Positions 32,457 to 40,228 of a DNA stretch of 64,000 bases are shown one piece after another. Every line of letters starts with the position of its first letter. The stretch's first letter is position 1. Below the pieces are notes generated by a model. That model was not told the origin of the DNA. It was given only the letters and a program-made list of their open reading frames with translations, and made no database searches. Location of the stretch: the NCBI GenBank assembly GCA_035293985.1, contig DATGLS010000040.1, positions 124,001 to 188,000 of the forward strand, in the 5' to 3' direction. This DNA comes from JAVDCA01 sp035293985. Lineage in GTDB: Bacteria; Pseudomonadota; Alphaproteobacteria; Rhizobiales; Xanthobacteraceae. The translations under genes were made by a program, and so were the position numbers.

Positions 32457-34253
32457 CTAGAATGCCTCGGCCGGCAGGTCCATCGTGCTGGCGGCGCCTG
32501 CCTGGATGCGGGCGAGGTGCGTCGCCGTCTCCGGCAGCATGCGCTCGGCGAAGAAGCGCCCGGTGATCAGCTTGGCGTTCATGCGCTCGGCCGCTTCGTC
32601 GGCGCCGGCGCCGAGCTTGTCGTGCGCGGCCTGCGCCATGCGCGCCCACATGTACCCGAGCGCGACCAGGCCGAAGAGGTGCATGTAGTCCGTCGCGCCG
32701 GCGCCGGCGTTGTCGGGCTTCGCGAGCGCGTTCTGCGCAAACCACATGGTCGCCTGCTGCAGATGGCCGAGCGCCTTGCCGAGCGGCTCGACATGCGGCT
32801 TCATGGCGGCGTCGCCGGCATGCTCCTTCACGTAGCCCTCCACCTCGGCGAAGAACGCGGTCAGCGCCCGCCCGCCGTCCTTGGCGAGCTTGCGGCCGAC
32901 GAGGTCGAGCGCTTGGATGCCGTTCGCGCCCTCGTAGATCATCGGGATGCGGGCATCGCGCACGAGCTGCTCGACGCCCCATTCCTTGATGTAGCCGTGC
33001 CCGCCGAACACCTGCTGCGCCGCGACCGTGTTGGCGAAGCCCGTGTCGGTGAGCACGCCTTTGATGACCGGCGTGAGCAGGCCCATGTGATCGTCGGCGA
33101 GCTGGCGTTCCTTCGCGTCGTCGGACCGGCGCGCGACGTCGCTTTTGATCGCGGTCCACATCACGAGCGCGCGCGCCGCCTCGTTGAAGGCGCGGATCGA
33201 CATCAACGTGCGCCGCACGTCCGGGTGCACGATGATCGGGTCGGCCGCCTTGTCCTTGAATCTCGCCCCCGTGAGCGCGCGTCCCTGCAGGCGCTCCTTC
33301 GCGTAGGATGCCGCGCTCTGATAGGCGACCTCGGATAGGGCGAGGCCCTGCACGCCGACCACCAGGCGCGCCTCGTTCATCATCGTGAACATCGCCTGCA
33401 GGCCGTGGTTCTCCTGCGCCACCAGCCAGCCGATTGCGCCGTCGTAGTTCATCACGCAGGTCGCGTTGGCGTGGATGCCCATCTTCTCCTCGATCGAGCC
33501 GCAACTGACGCCATTGCGGCCGCCGAGCGAGCCGTCGGGGTTGGGCACGATCTTGGGCACCACGAACAGCGAGAGGCCGCGCGTGCCCTCCGGCGCGCCC
33601 TCGATGCGGGCGAGCACGAGATGCACGATGTTCGCCGCGAGGTCGTGCTCGCCGGCCGAGATGAAGATCTTGGTGCCGCTGATGCGGTAGCTGCCGTCCG
33701 CCTGCTTCACCGCCTTGGTGCGGACGAGGCCGAGATCGGTGCCGCATTGCGGCTCGGTCAGGTTCATCGTCCCGCTCCACGCGCCGCTGACCATCTTCGG
33801 CAGGTAGAGCGCCTGCTGCTCGGGCGTGCCGTGGACGATCAGCGCCGCGATCGCACCTTGGGTGAGCTGCGGATACATCGCAAAGGCCATGTTGGCGGAG
33901 GCGAGGAACTCGCTGACCGCCTGGGTGAGCGCGATGGGCAGACCCTGGCCACCATGGTCGCTTGGTACCGAAATGCCGATCCAACCGCCCTCGGCCAGCT
34001 TGCGGTAGGCCTCCTTGAAGCCGTCCGGGGTCGTGACGCGGCCGTCACCGTCGCGCCGGCAGCCCTGCGCGTCGCCGATTCGGTTGAGCGGGGTGAGCAC
34101 ATCCTCGCAGAACTTGCCGGCCTCCCCGAGCATCGCCTCGACCACATCGGGCGTCGCGTCTGCAAAGCCGGGCAGGTTGGCGTAGCGCTCGATGTGAAAC
34201 ACGTCGTTGAGCAGAAACAGAACGTCGTCGACGGGGGCCTTATAGACCGGCAT
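32457..34253 (-). CDS. Large acyl-CoA dehydrogenase (DmdC/FadE-like, about 600 residues)
   Basis: A 598-residue acyl-CoA dehydrogenase with the N-terminal PVYKAPVDDVLFLLNDVF start and a C-terminal extension, as in the long-form family that includes 3-methylmercaptopropionyl-CoA dehydrogenase DmdC. Signatures: NLTEPQCGTDLGLV, KIFISAGEHDLAANI, EKMGIHANATCVM, QVFGGHGYIKEWGVEQLVRD and IPMIYEGANGIQALDL, with the catalytic glutamate. Length and start are typical. The acyl specificity is not readable. It is the first gene of a two-gene operon with the thioesterase. Confidence 0.9.
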   Translation of the reverse strand: MPVYKAPVDDVLFLLNDVFHIERYANLPGFADATPDVVEAMLGEAGKFCEDVLTPLNRIGDAQGCRRDGDGRVTTPDGFKEAYRKLAEGGWIGISVPSDHGGQGLPIALTQAVSEFLASANMAFAMYPQLTQGAIAALIVHGTPEQQALYLPKMVSGAWSGTMNLTEPQCGTDLGLVRTKAVKQADGSYRISGTKIFISAGEHDLAANIVHLVLARIEGAPEGTRGLSLFVVPKIVPNPDGSLGGRNGVSCGSIEEKMGIHANATCVMNYDGAIGWLVAQENHGLQAMFTMMNEARLVVGVQGLALSEVAYQSAASYAKERLQGRALTGARFKDKAADPIIVHPDVRRTLMSIRAFNEAARALVMWTAIKSDVARRSDDAKERQLADDHMGLLTPVIKGVLTDTGFANTVAAQQVFGGHGYIKEWGVEQLVRDARIPMIYEGANGIQALDLVGRKLAKDGGRALTAFFAEVEGYVKEHAGDAAMKPHVEPLGKALGHLQQATMWFAQNALAKPDNAGAGATDYMHLFGLVALGYMWARMAQAAHDKLGAGADEAAERMNAKLITGRFFAERMLPETATHLARIQAGAASTMDLPAEAF

Positions 34254-34603
34254 GTCCTTGCGTCCTCGAGCAGCGGCGATTCCGGATCCGGATCGGGAGT
34301 GGGGCTTTCCACGCCCGATCCGCCGACTGGTGGCGCTGCGTCCCGAGAAGAGACCTACAGCACCAGCTTTAAGGGCCGATTGCGGCCCGCCTGCGGTGCG
34401 GCCCAGCGGCCACACATGGCGCTCCTTGGCACCATTTGGCGCCCGCAAAGCACATCGAGAACTCGGCCTTTAACCGCATCTTTACCGTAAATCGGAAAAG
34501 TCGACCGCAGGGGCGGCCGCAAGGCCAGCTCCGCGGCCCATTGTAAGGATATCGACCCCCGGATCCGGGGTCCTGTCCGCGGTCGGAAAGTGCGGATGGA
34601 CGT
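34254..34603. promoter_or_regulatory. Divergent region, acyl-CoA dehydrogenase / PodJ-like gene, with palindrome
   Basis: This 350-base stretch has no supported gene. It has an A/T-rich patch at 34460-34500 (probable promoter area) and a perfect 14-bp palindrome CCCCGGATCCGGGG at 34557-34570, 33 bases before the PodJ-like ATG, plus a related CCGGATCCGG near 34275. The palindromes could be operators or an mRNA hairpin near the start. Confidence 0.4.
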
Positions 34604-37600
34604 ATGCGATCGGCGGCGTGGCAGGTCAGGGGTATCGATCCGGAGGCGCGGGAAGCCGCGCTGGTGGCCGCGCATAGCGTCGGCATGTCGCTCGGCGAGT
34701 GGCTCTCCTCGGTCATCCACGACAAGGCGGCCGAGCAGGGCGTCGGCCAGGACGAGAGCTACACGCAAGGCGACGAGGGTCTCGCCGCGATCAACGAGCG
34801 CCTCGACGACCTGAGCCGGCAGCTCAGCCGCCTGCAAGGTCACGCGCCGCCGCGGCCGGCCAGCGACCCGGCCTCGGGCCGCATCGCCGATGCGATCCTG
34901 CAGCTCAACGGCCGCCTCGATCAGGTCATTGCCGAGAACCGCAGCGCCTCGAGCGCGCTCGAAAAACGCGTCAGCAGCGTCGATCGCGCGCTCGCCAGCC
35001 TCAACCAGGAACGCCAGCCCGTCCGGCACGAGAGCGGCGAGCCCGCGAGCGCTGCCAACAGGAATCCGCCGGGCATTCCGCCGAGTATTCCTCCCGTTGC
35101 CCCGCGTGGCGCGCCCGGCGGCGCGGCGATGAACGTCGACGACGCGGTCGCCGAGATCGCCGCGCGTCAACGCGCGCTCGACGGCGAGTTCGCGGCGCCG
35201 CCGTCGGCCGCGCTGCAGCGGCCGCCCTTCGCGCCGATCCAATGCCGCGCCGACGTGGCGTTCGACAGCCTGCGCAAGGACCTGGCCGAGATCGGGCGCG
35301 TCATCTCGGAAGCGATGCCGCGCCGCGCCGAGGAGGAGGTCGCGGACCTGCGCAGGGATCTGCGCCAGGACTTGGCCGAGATCAACCGCACCATCTCGCA
35401 AGCGATGCCGCGGCGTCCCGACGACGAGGTCGCCGGCCTGCGCAAGGATCTGGCCGAGATCAGCCGCGCCATCGCGGAGGCGGTGCCGCGCCGCCCCGAC
35501 GAGGCGATCGCCGGCCTGCGCAACGAGCTCGCCGAGATCAGCCGTATGCTCGCGGAGGCGATGCCGCGTCGCGCGATCGAGGCGCTCGAAAGCGAGGTGC
35601 GCGCGCTGGTCGGCAAGCTCGACGCATCACCTCGTGGGGTCGATGCGCCGGCGCTCGCCGGGCTCGAGCAGGGACTGCGCGAGGTGCGCGACGCGCTGCA
35701 CGGCCTTGCGCCGGCCGAGAGCCTGGTCGGCTTCGAGGCGGCGGTGCGAAGCCTTTCCGACAAGATCGACCAGGTCGCCGCCGCAGGACACGATCCGGCC
35801 AGCCTGCAGCAGCTCGAGGCCGCGATCGCATCGCTGCGCGGCATGATGGATCAGGTCGCCTCGAGCGATGCGCTCGCGGCACTGGCGCAGGACGTGCACG
35901 CGCTCGCCGACCGACTCGAATACCGCGCGCCCGCCGCGGTCGGCGCGGTCGACCCGGATCTCATCAGCACGCTCGATGCACGGATCGGATCGATCGCCGA
36001 CGCGATCGAGGCGGTGCGCGAGCAGAGCCTGCATGCCGCCCAGGTCGTGCAGGCCGCCCAGGAGGCGCAAGCCGTCCAGGCCGCCCAGGTCGTGCAGGCT
36101 GCGCAAGCGGCCCAGGCTCAGGTCGCGCAGGCTGTCGAAGCGCAAGCGGCTCGAGCGTCTCGGGCATACCAAGACCCGCACGGTTCCTCGCGCGAGCTCG
36201 ACCAGCTCGTCAGATCGCTCAATGACAAGCTCGAGCACCTGCAGACCGCGGCCGTCGACCAGCTGTCGCGCGGCGAGCAGCTGGCGCTCGGCGGGCTCGA
36301 GGATCGCATCGCCAAGCTGGTCGAGAAGCTCGATGCCTCGGAGGGGCGGCTCGGCCATCTCGAGGCGATCGAACGCGGCATGGCGGAGCTGCTGGTCCAT
36401 CTCGAGAGCCTGCGCGCCAACGGGGCGTCCGCGGCGTTGCGGCCGAGCGCAGAGCCCAGCCCGTCGTCGGCGCCGCGTAATCCCGACGTCGCGGCGCTGC
36501 GTCAGGCGCAGGCCAGTGTCGAGCGGCGCACCGAGGACTCGCTCGAGGTCGTGCACGGCGCGATCGAGACCGTGGTCGATCGCCTCGCCACCATCGAGAG
36601 CAACATCCGCCGGGATCAGCCGGACGCCGCCGTCGCGCAGGCGCCGCCCACGTCCGCGCCCACGTCCGCGCCGCCGCCGGTGCCCCCGCCGATCCCGCCG
36701 GCGTCGCCGCCATTTCCCGCTCGGCCTGCTCCAGCTGCCGCTGCATCGCCGCCGCCACCGCCGCCAGCGCCGGCGCGCGCTGCCCCTGCCGCCAGGGCCG
36801 CGGCTACGCCGCGCGCTTCGGGCGACGACCCTCTTCCGCATGACTATCCGCTCGAGCCCGGCTCGGGGCCGCCGCGTGTGCGGCCGAGCTCGCCCGGCAT
36901 CGCGGCACTCGCCAATGCGGCTGAGCGCGTCGCGGCGTCGGAGGCGTCGTTGCGCGCCGCCAGGGGCGCGCCGGCCGAGAAGGGCTCGCCTGGCGAGGCC
37001 GATTCGAAATCGGGCTATCTGCAGGCCGCCCGGCGCGCCGCGCAATATGCCGCCCAGAATGCGCAACGCGGCGAGGCGCCGACCGCCGGCGATCCGGACA
37101 AGGCCGGGAGCAAGCTCGGGCAGCGCCTCAAGGCGGTCTTCGTCGGTCTCAGTGTCGCGGTCATCATCGTGGTCGCGCTGCGCTATGCCGCCTCCTACCT
37201 GCAATCCGCCGATCTCGGCCCACCCGCCGACGCGCCGGCCGTTGCCCAGCGTCAGGCGCCGGCGCCGCTGATCGTTGCGGGCCCCGACCCGCGGCCGGCC
37301 GCGACGACCAGTGCGCCGCTGGTGATCGCGCCGCCGCTCGACCAGCCGCTGCCGCCGGCCGACTCGGCCGCACCGGCTGGCACGACCGCGAACCTTCCGC
37401 CGCTGCAGACGCCGTCGGGCGGCATGTTCGGCGGCGATCAGTTGCCGCAATCATTTCCGCCGCTGCCGCCGGCTGCGCCCGCCGCGCCGAGCGTGCCGGT
37501 TGCGCGCACCGCCAGCCGCGACGTCACCGGCTCGATCAACCCACCGACGCGCCAAGCTGTGCCCGCCGTGCCGGCCGCGCCGGCCGCACCGGTCCCCGCG

Positions 37601-38395
37601 CCTGCTGCGCCGGCAGCCGCGGCCCCGCCAGCCCCGGCACCCGTGGCCGCGGTGACGCAACCCGTCCCCGCCGAAGCGCTTCCCGCCGGCATCGGCGGCA
37701 AGGCGCTGATCGCGGCGGCAGCGGCAGGCGAGCCCGCCGCTGCCTACGAGATCGCGACGCGCTTTGCCGAGGGGCGCGGCGTGCCGCAGGATTTTCGTCA
37801 AGCCGCGGTCTGGTACACGCGGGCCGCCAAGGCTGGGCTCGCGCCGGCGATGTTCCGCCTTGGCGCGCTCTACGAGAAGGGCAATGGCGTCGCCCGGGAC
37901 CTGAACGAGGCGCGCCGGCTCTATGAGGCGGCGGCCGCGAAAGGCAACGCCAACGCGATGCACAATGTCGGCGTGCTCTACGCCGAAGGCTTCGACGGCA
38001 AGCCCGACTTCAAGACCGCCGCCGACTGGTTCCGCAAATCCGCGATGCTGGGCATCGGCGACAGCCAGTACAATCTCGCGGTCCTTTACGCGCGCGGCAT
38101 CGGGGTCGGGCAGAACCTTGGCGAGGCCTATCTGTGGTTCGCGCTCGCCGCCAAGGGCGGCGACGCCGATGCCGCCAAGAAGCGCGACGAGCTCGCGACG
38201 CACATCGATCCGAAGACGCTCGCGGAGGTGCGCCAGAAGGTCGACGGCTGGGTCGCGCAGCAGGCCCCGCCGGAAGCCTCGGTGGTGCCGGTGCCGTCGG
38301 GCGGCTGGGACAAGGTCGAGCCCGCCCCGACGCCCGCACCGAAGGCGAAACCGACCAAGCATACGCGCGCGCATCCCGCCGTCACGCGCGCGTAG
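34604..38395 (+). CDS. PodJ-like polar organiser: coiled coil, transmembrane helix, SEL1 repeats
   Basis: A 1263-residue protein. The N-terminus WQVRGIDPEAREAAL, then MSLGEWLSSVI, closely matches the start of PodJ-type polarity proteins. Residues 223-329 hold four tandem copies of a 26-30-residue unit (consensus LRKDLAEISR-I-EAMPRR). Long heptad-like coiled coil follows, with an Ala/Gln-rich run near 480-515, a Pro/Ala-rich linker near 680-730, one membrane helix near 845-862 (FVGLSVAVIIVVALRYAA), a second Pro/Ala-rich linker, and four SEL1-type repeats near 1030-1190. This is the cytoplasm-membrane-periplasm layout of PodJ, which marks a cell pole and recruits signalling proteins. Identity as the true PodJ orthologue is inference. 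Confidence 0.82.
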   Translation: MRSAAWQVRGIDPEAREAALVAAHSVGMSLGEWLSSVIHDKAAEQGVGQDESYTQGDEGLAAINERLDDLSRQLSRLQGHAPPRPASDPASGRIADAILQLNGRLDQVIAENRSASSALEKRVSSVDRALASLNQERQPVRHESGEPASAANRNPPGIPPSIPPVAPRGAPGGAAMNVDDAVAEIAARQRALDGEFAAPPSAALQRPPFAPIQCRADVAFDSLRKDLAEIGRVISEAMPRRAEEEVADLRRDLRQDLAEINRTISQAMPRRPDDEVAGLRKDLAEISRAIAEAVPRRPDEAIAGLRNELAEISRMLAEAMPRRAIEALESEVRALVGKLDASPRGVDAPALAGLEQGLREVRDALHGLAPAESLVGFEAAVRSLSDKIDQVAAAGHDPASLQQLEAAIASLRGMMDQVASSDALAALAQDVHALADRLEYRAPAAVGAVDPDLISTLDARIGSIADAIEAVREQSLHAAQVVQAAQEAQAVQAAQVVQAAQAAQAQVAQAVEAQAARASRAYQDPHGSSRELDQLVRSLNDKLEHLQTAAVDQLSRGEQLALGGLEDRIAKLVEKLDASEGRLGHLEAIERGMAELLVHLESLRANGASAALRPSAEPSPSSAPRNPDVAALRQAQASVERRTEDSLEVVHGAIETVVDRLATIESNIRRDQPDAAVAQAPPTSAPTSAPPPVPPPIPPASPPFPARPAPAAAASPPPPPPAPARAAPAARAAATPRASGDDPLPHDYPLEPGSGPPRVRPSSPGIAALANAAERVAASEASLRAARGAPAEKGSPGEADSKSGYLQAARRAAQYAAQNAQRGEAPTAGDPDKAGSKLGQRLKAVFVGLSVAVIIVVALRYAASYLQSADLGPPADAPAVAQRQAPAPLIVAGPDPRPAATTSAPLVIAPPLDQPLPPADSAAPAGTTANLPPLQTPSGGMFGGDQLPQSFPPLPPAAPAAPSVPVARTASRDVTGSINPPTRQAVPAVPAAPAAPVPAPAAPAAAAPPAPAPVAAVTQPVPAEALPAGIGGKALIAAAAAGEPAAAYEIATRFAEGRGVPQDFRQAAVWYTRAAKAGLAPAMFRLGALYEKGNGVARDLNEARRLYEAAAAKGNANAMHNVGVLYAEGFDGKPDFKTAADWFRKSAMLGIGDSQYNLAVLYARGIGVGQNLGEAYLWFALAAKGGDADAAKKRDELATHIDPKTLAEVRQKVDGWVAQQAPPEASVVPVPSGGWDKVEPAPTPAPKAKPTKHTRAHPAVTRA
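35270..35590 (+). repeat. Tandem coding repeat inside the PodJ-like gene
   Basis: Four imperfect copies of a 78-90-base unit encode LRKDLAEI-type segments each ending in AMPRR or AVPRR. The copies are more alike than chance coiled coil, pointing to recent unit duplication. Confidence 0.7.
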
Positions 38396-38448
38396 TCAGG
38401 CCGAATCTTGCCGGCAGCGCCGCGGCTCTATCCGTTGCGCGGCTGAGG

Positions 38449-39219
38449 CTATGCGGAGATCTCGGTCGCGATGCCCGGCGCGAGCATGCGCAGCCGCGAG
38501 CTCAGCCCGAGCGCCGCGAAGGACTTCACCAGGTCGTCGCCGCTCTGGGTGAAATGCGCCCAGCCGTCGTGGTGCACGGGCACGATGGTGGCGTCGGGAA
38601 ACGCGTGCGCGGTCTCGATCGCATCGTTGGCGTTCATGGTGAGATGGAAGGGGCCGCGCGTTTGGGCGGCGCCGGCGAACAACACCACGATGCCCGCGGC
38701 GAACCGGCGCGCCACCGCGGCAACGCCGTCGAACCACACCGTATCGCCCGTTATGTAGACCGGCCGCATCGCGCCTGGCATCGTCAGCACGAATCCGATC
38801 ACGTCGCCGGACAGCGGCTCGATTCCGGCCGGGCCGTGGCGCGCCGGCGTCGCCGTGACCTGCAGCGCGCCGCCGTCGGGCGTCTTCAGTGCGATCTCGC
38901 CCCAGGGCGCGAGGCCCATGGCGTTGCCGCCGAGCCGTTGCGCGCCTGCGATCGTGGTGAGCACGCGCGGCGCGCGCGCGAGAAACGCGCGGCCCGCATG
39001 GTCGAGATTGTCCGCATGCTGGTCGTGGCTCAGCAGCACCGCGTCCACCGGACCGATCTCATCGGCCGTCCGTGCCGGACCGGCGAGCTTGCGCAGCGTG
39101 ACATGCGGCAGCTTGTAGTCGCTCGGCGCGTCGAACGTCGGATCGGTGAGCAGCCGCAAGCCGCCCATCTCGATCAGCACCGTCGGTCCGCCGATCAAAG
39201 TGATCCTCAGCGGGGTCAT
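38449..39219 (-). CDS. MBL-fold metal-dependent hydrolase (UlaG-like)
   Basis: A 256-residue metallo-beta-lactamase-fold protein. The metal site SHDQHADNLDH replaces the usual HxHxDH but fits the UlaG-like branch. Further segments are RHGPAGIEP, VYITGDTVWFDG and PVHHDGWAHF. Substrate unknown. The start is ATG 39219, supported by GAAAGGAG at 39227-39234; the frame is open further upstream, where it encodes a remnant of a drug/metabolite transporter. It stands at the end of the leftward DNA-repair gene run, but a role there is not shown. Confidence 0.85.
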   Translation of the reverse strand: MTPLRITLIGGPTVLIEMGGLRLLTDPTFDAPSDYKLPHVTLRKLAGPARTADEIGPVDAVLLSHDQHADNLDHAGRAFLARAPRVLTTIAGAQRLGGNAMGLAPWGEIALKTPDGGALQVTATPARHGPAGIEPLSGDVIGFVLTMPGAMRPVYITGDTVWFDGVAAVARRFAAGIVVLFAGAAQTRGPFHLTMNANDAIETAHAFPDATIVPVHHDGWAHFTQSGDDLVKSFAALGLSSRLRMLAPGIATEISA

Positions 39220-39226
39220 GATCGCG

Positions 39227-39234
39227 CTCCTTTC
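39227..39234 (-). promoter_or_regulatory. Ribosome-binding site deciding the MBL hydrolase start
   Basis: On the minus strand GAAAGGAG lies 7 bases before ATG 39219. It argues that translation starts here and not in the upstream transporter remnant that shares the frame. Confidence 0.75.
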
Positions 39235-39369
39235 TTCATCGGCGTTGCGAGGGCGACCCAGCCAGATGCCGAGCGCCACCGGAAGAACGCCGATGAAATC
39301 GAGCGGTTCGATGCGCTCGTCCAGGATGAGCCAGCCGAACAATGTCTGCGGTGGCGCCCGGATGCGCAA
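39235..39369 (-). pseudogene. Remnant of an EamA/DMT-family transporter C-terminus
   Basis: About 45 residues read LFGWLILDERIEPLDFIGV and then VALGIWLGRPR, the last membrane helices of EamA drug/metabolite transporters. No N-terminal part exists upstream, where the pdeM 3' end lies. The remnant has no stop and runs in frame into the MBL hydrolase gene. It is best read as the tail of a deleted gene. Confidence 0.6.
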
Positions 39370-39387
39370 GGCCGCGCGCGAGCCGCG

Positions 39388-40134
39388 TCAGGCGAGGCAG
39401 CGCGCCGCCGCGAACGTATAGAGCCGCCGCTCGCCGATGAGGTGCGCCGTGAACGCGAGCGCACCGAACACGCGCATGAAGGCGCGATCGCGGATGTTGA
39501 GCCCGCCCGCATAGGCGCCGAACGCCGGCATGATCATCCGGCGCCCGTCCGTCGCAAAGCATTTGCGCGTCACCGCGAGCCCGCGCTGCGTCACCCGCGC
39601 GGACGGATGCAGGTGGCCGGCGATCTCACCGTCGGCCGGGCCTTCGGTCGGCTCGTGACGCAACGTCAGCGGCCCGAGCGACAGGCACTCGGCAAAATCG
39701 CCGCCGATATCGCGCGCCGGATCGGGATCATGATTGCCGGCGATCCATATCCAGTCGCGGCCGCGCTGCAGCCCGGCCAGCGCCGCGCGATCCTGCGGCA
39801 TCAGCCGCGCCGGCCCGCCGCCGTCATGGAAGCTGTCGCCAAGCGCAATGACGCGGCGCGGCGTATGATGCGCGATCACGCGCGCAAGGCGCGCCAGCGT
39901 CGTGCCCGTGTCGTAAGGCGGCAGCAGCATCCCGCGGCGCGCGAAGCTCGAACCTTTTTCCAGATGCAGGTCGGCGATGATCAGCGTGCCCTCGTCGGGC
40001 CAATAGAGCGCGCCCCCGAGATTGGCCACGAGCGAAATGCCGGCAACCGCCATGGCGTGCTCGCAGCCGGATGGCGCGAGCGTGCTCGGGCCAACCGACA
40101 AAGCGCTACGAACGGCTGATTGAGTGGCGTTCAC
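39388..40134 (-). CDS. pdeM: Ligase-associated DNA damage response endonuclease PdeM
   Basis: A calcineurin-like metallophosphoesterase with the full set of metal motifs: DLHLEKG, GDSFHD, GNHDP and GHLHP. The segment GALYWPDEGTLIIADLHLEKG is diagnostic for the PdeM/MRE11-like nuclease that accompanies LPD DNA ligase and Lhr helicase in bacteria. The start is unsure: GTG 40134 with GAGGGA upstream gives 248 residues, ATG 40053 gives 221 and better fits the conserved part, and the frame is open to 40197. It follows the Lhr gene in the same direction by about 95 bases. Confidence 0.85.
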   Translation of the reverse strand: MNATQSAVRSALSVGPSTLAPSGCEHAMAVAGISLVANLGGALYWPDEGTLIIADLHLEKGSSFARRGMLLPPYDTGTTLARLARVIAHHTPRRVIALGDSFHDGGGPARLMPQDRAALAGLQRGRDWIWIAGNHDPDPARDIGGDFAECLSLGPLTLRHEPTEGPADGEIAGHLHPSARVTQRGLAVTRKCFATDGRRMIMPAFGAYAGGLNIRDRAFMRVFGALAFTAHLIGERRLYTFAAARCLA

Positions 40135-40228
40135 CAAAAGAATCCCTCGCGGCCCGGCCGCTGGCCGCGTTCCGTTATGGACGATTCGGCCGGGCAAAAG
40201 CGACAGGATTATGTGAGCGGACCGATCC

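Noticed and set aside
29929..33984. A 1351-codon open frame on the minus strand
   Set aside because: It runs antisense to the ABC exporter, through a palindromic element, and in another frame of the acyl-CoA dehydrogenase. Arg/Ala/His-rich composition is typical of shadow frames in GC-rich DNA.
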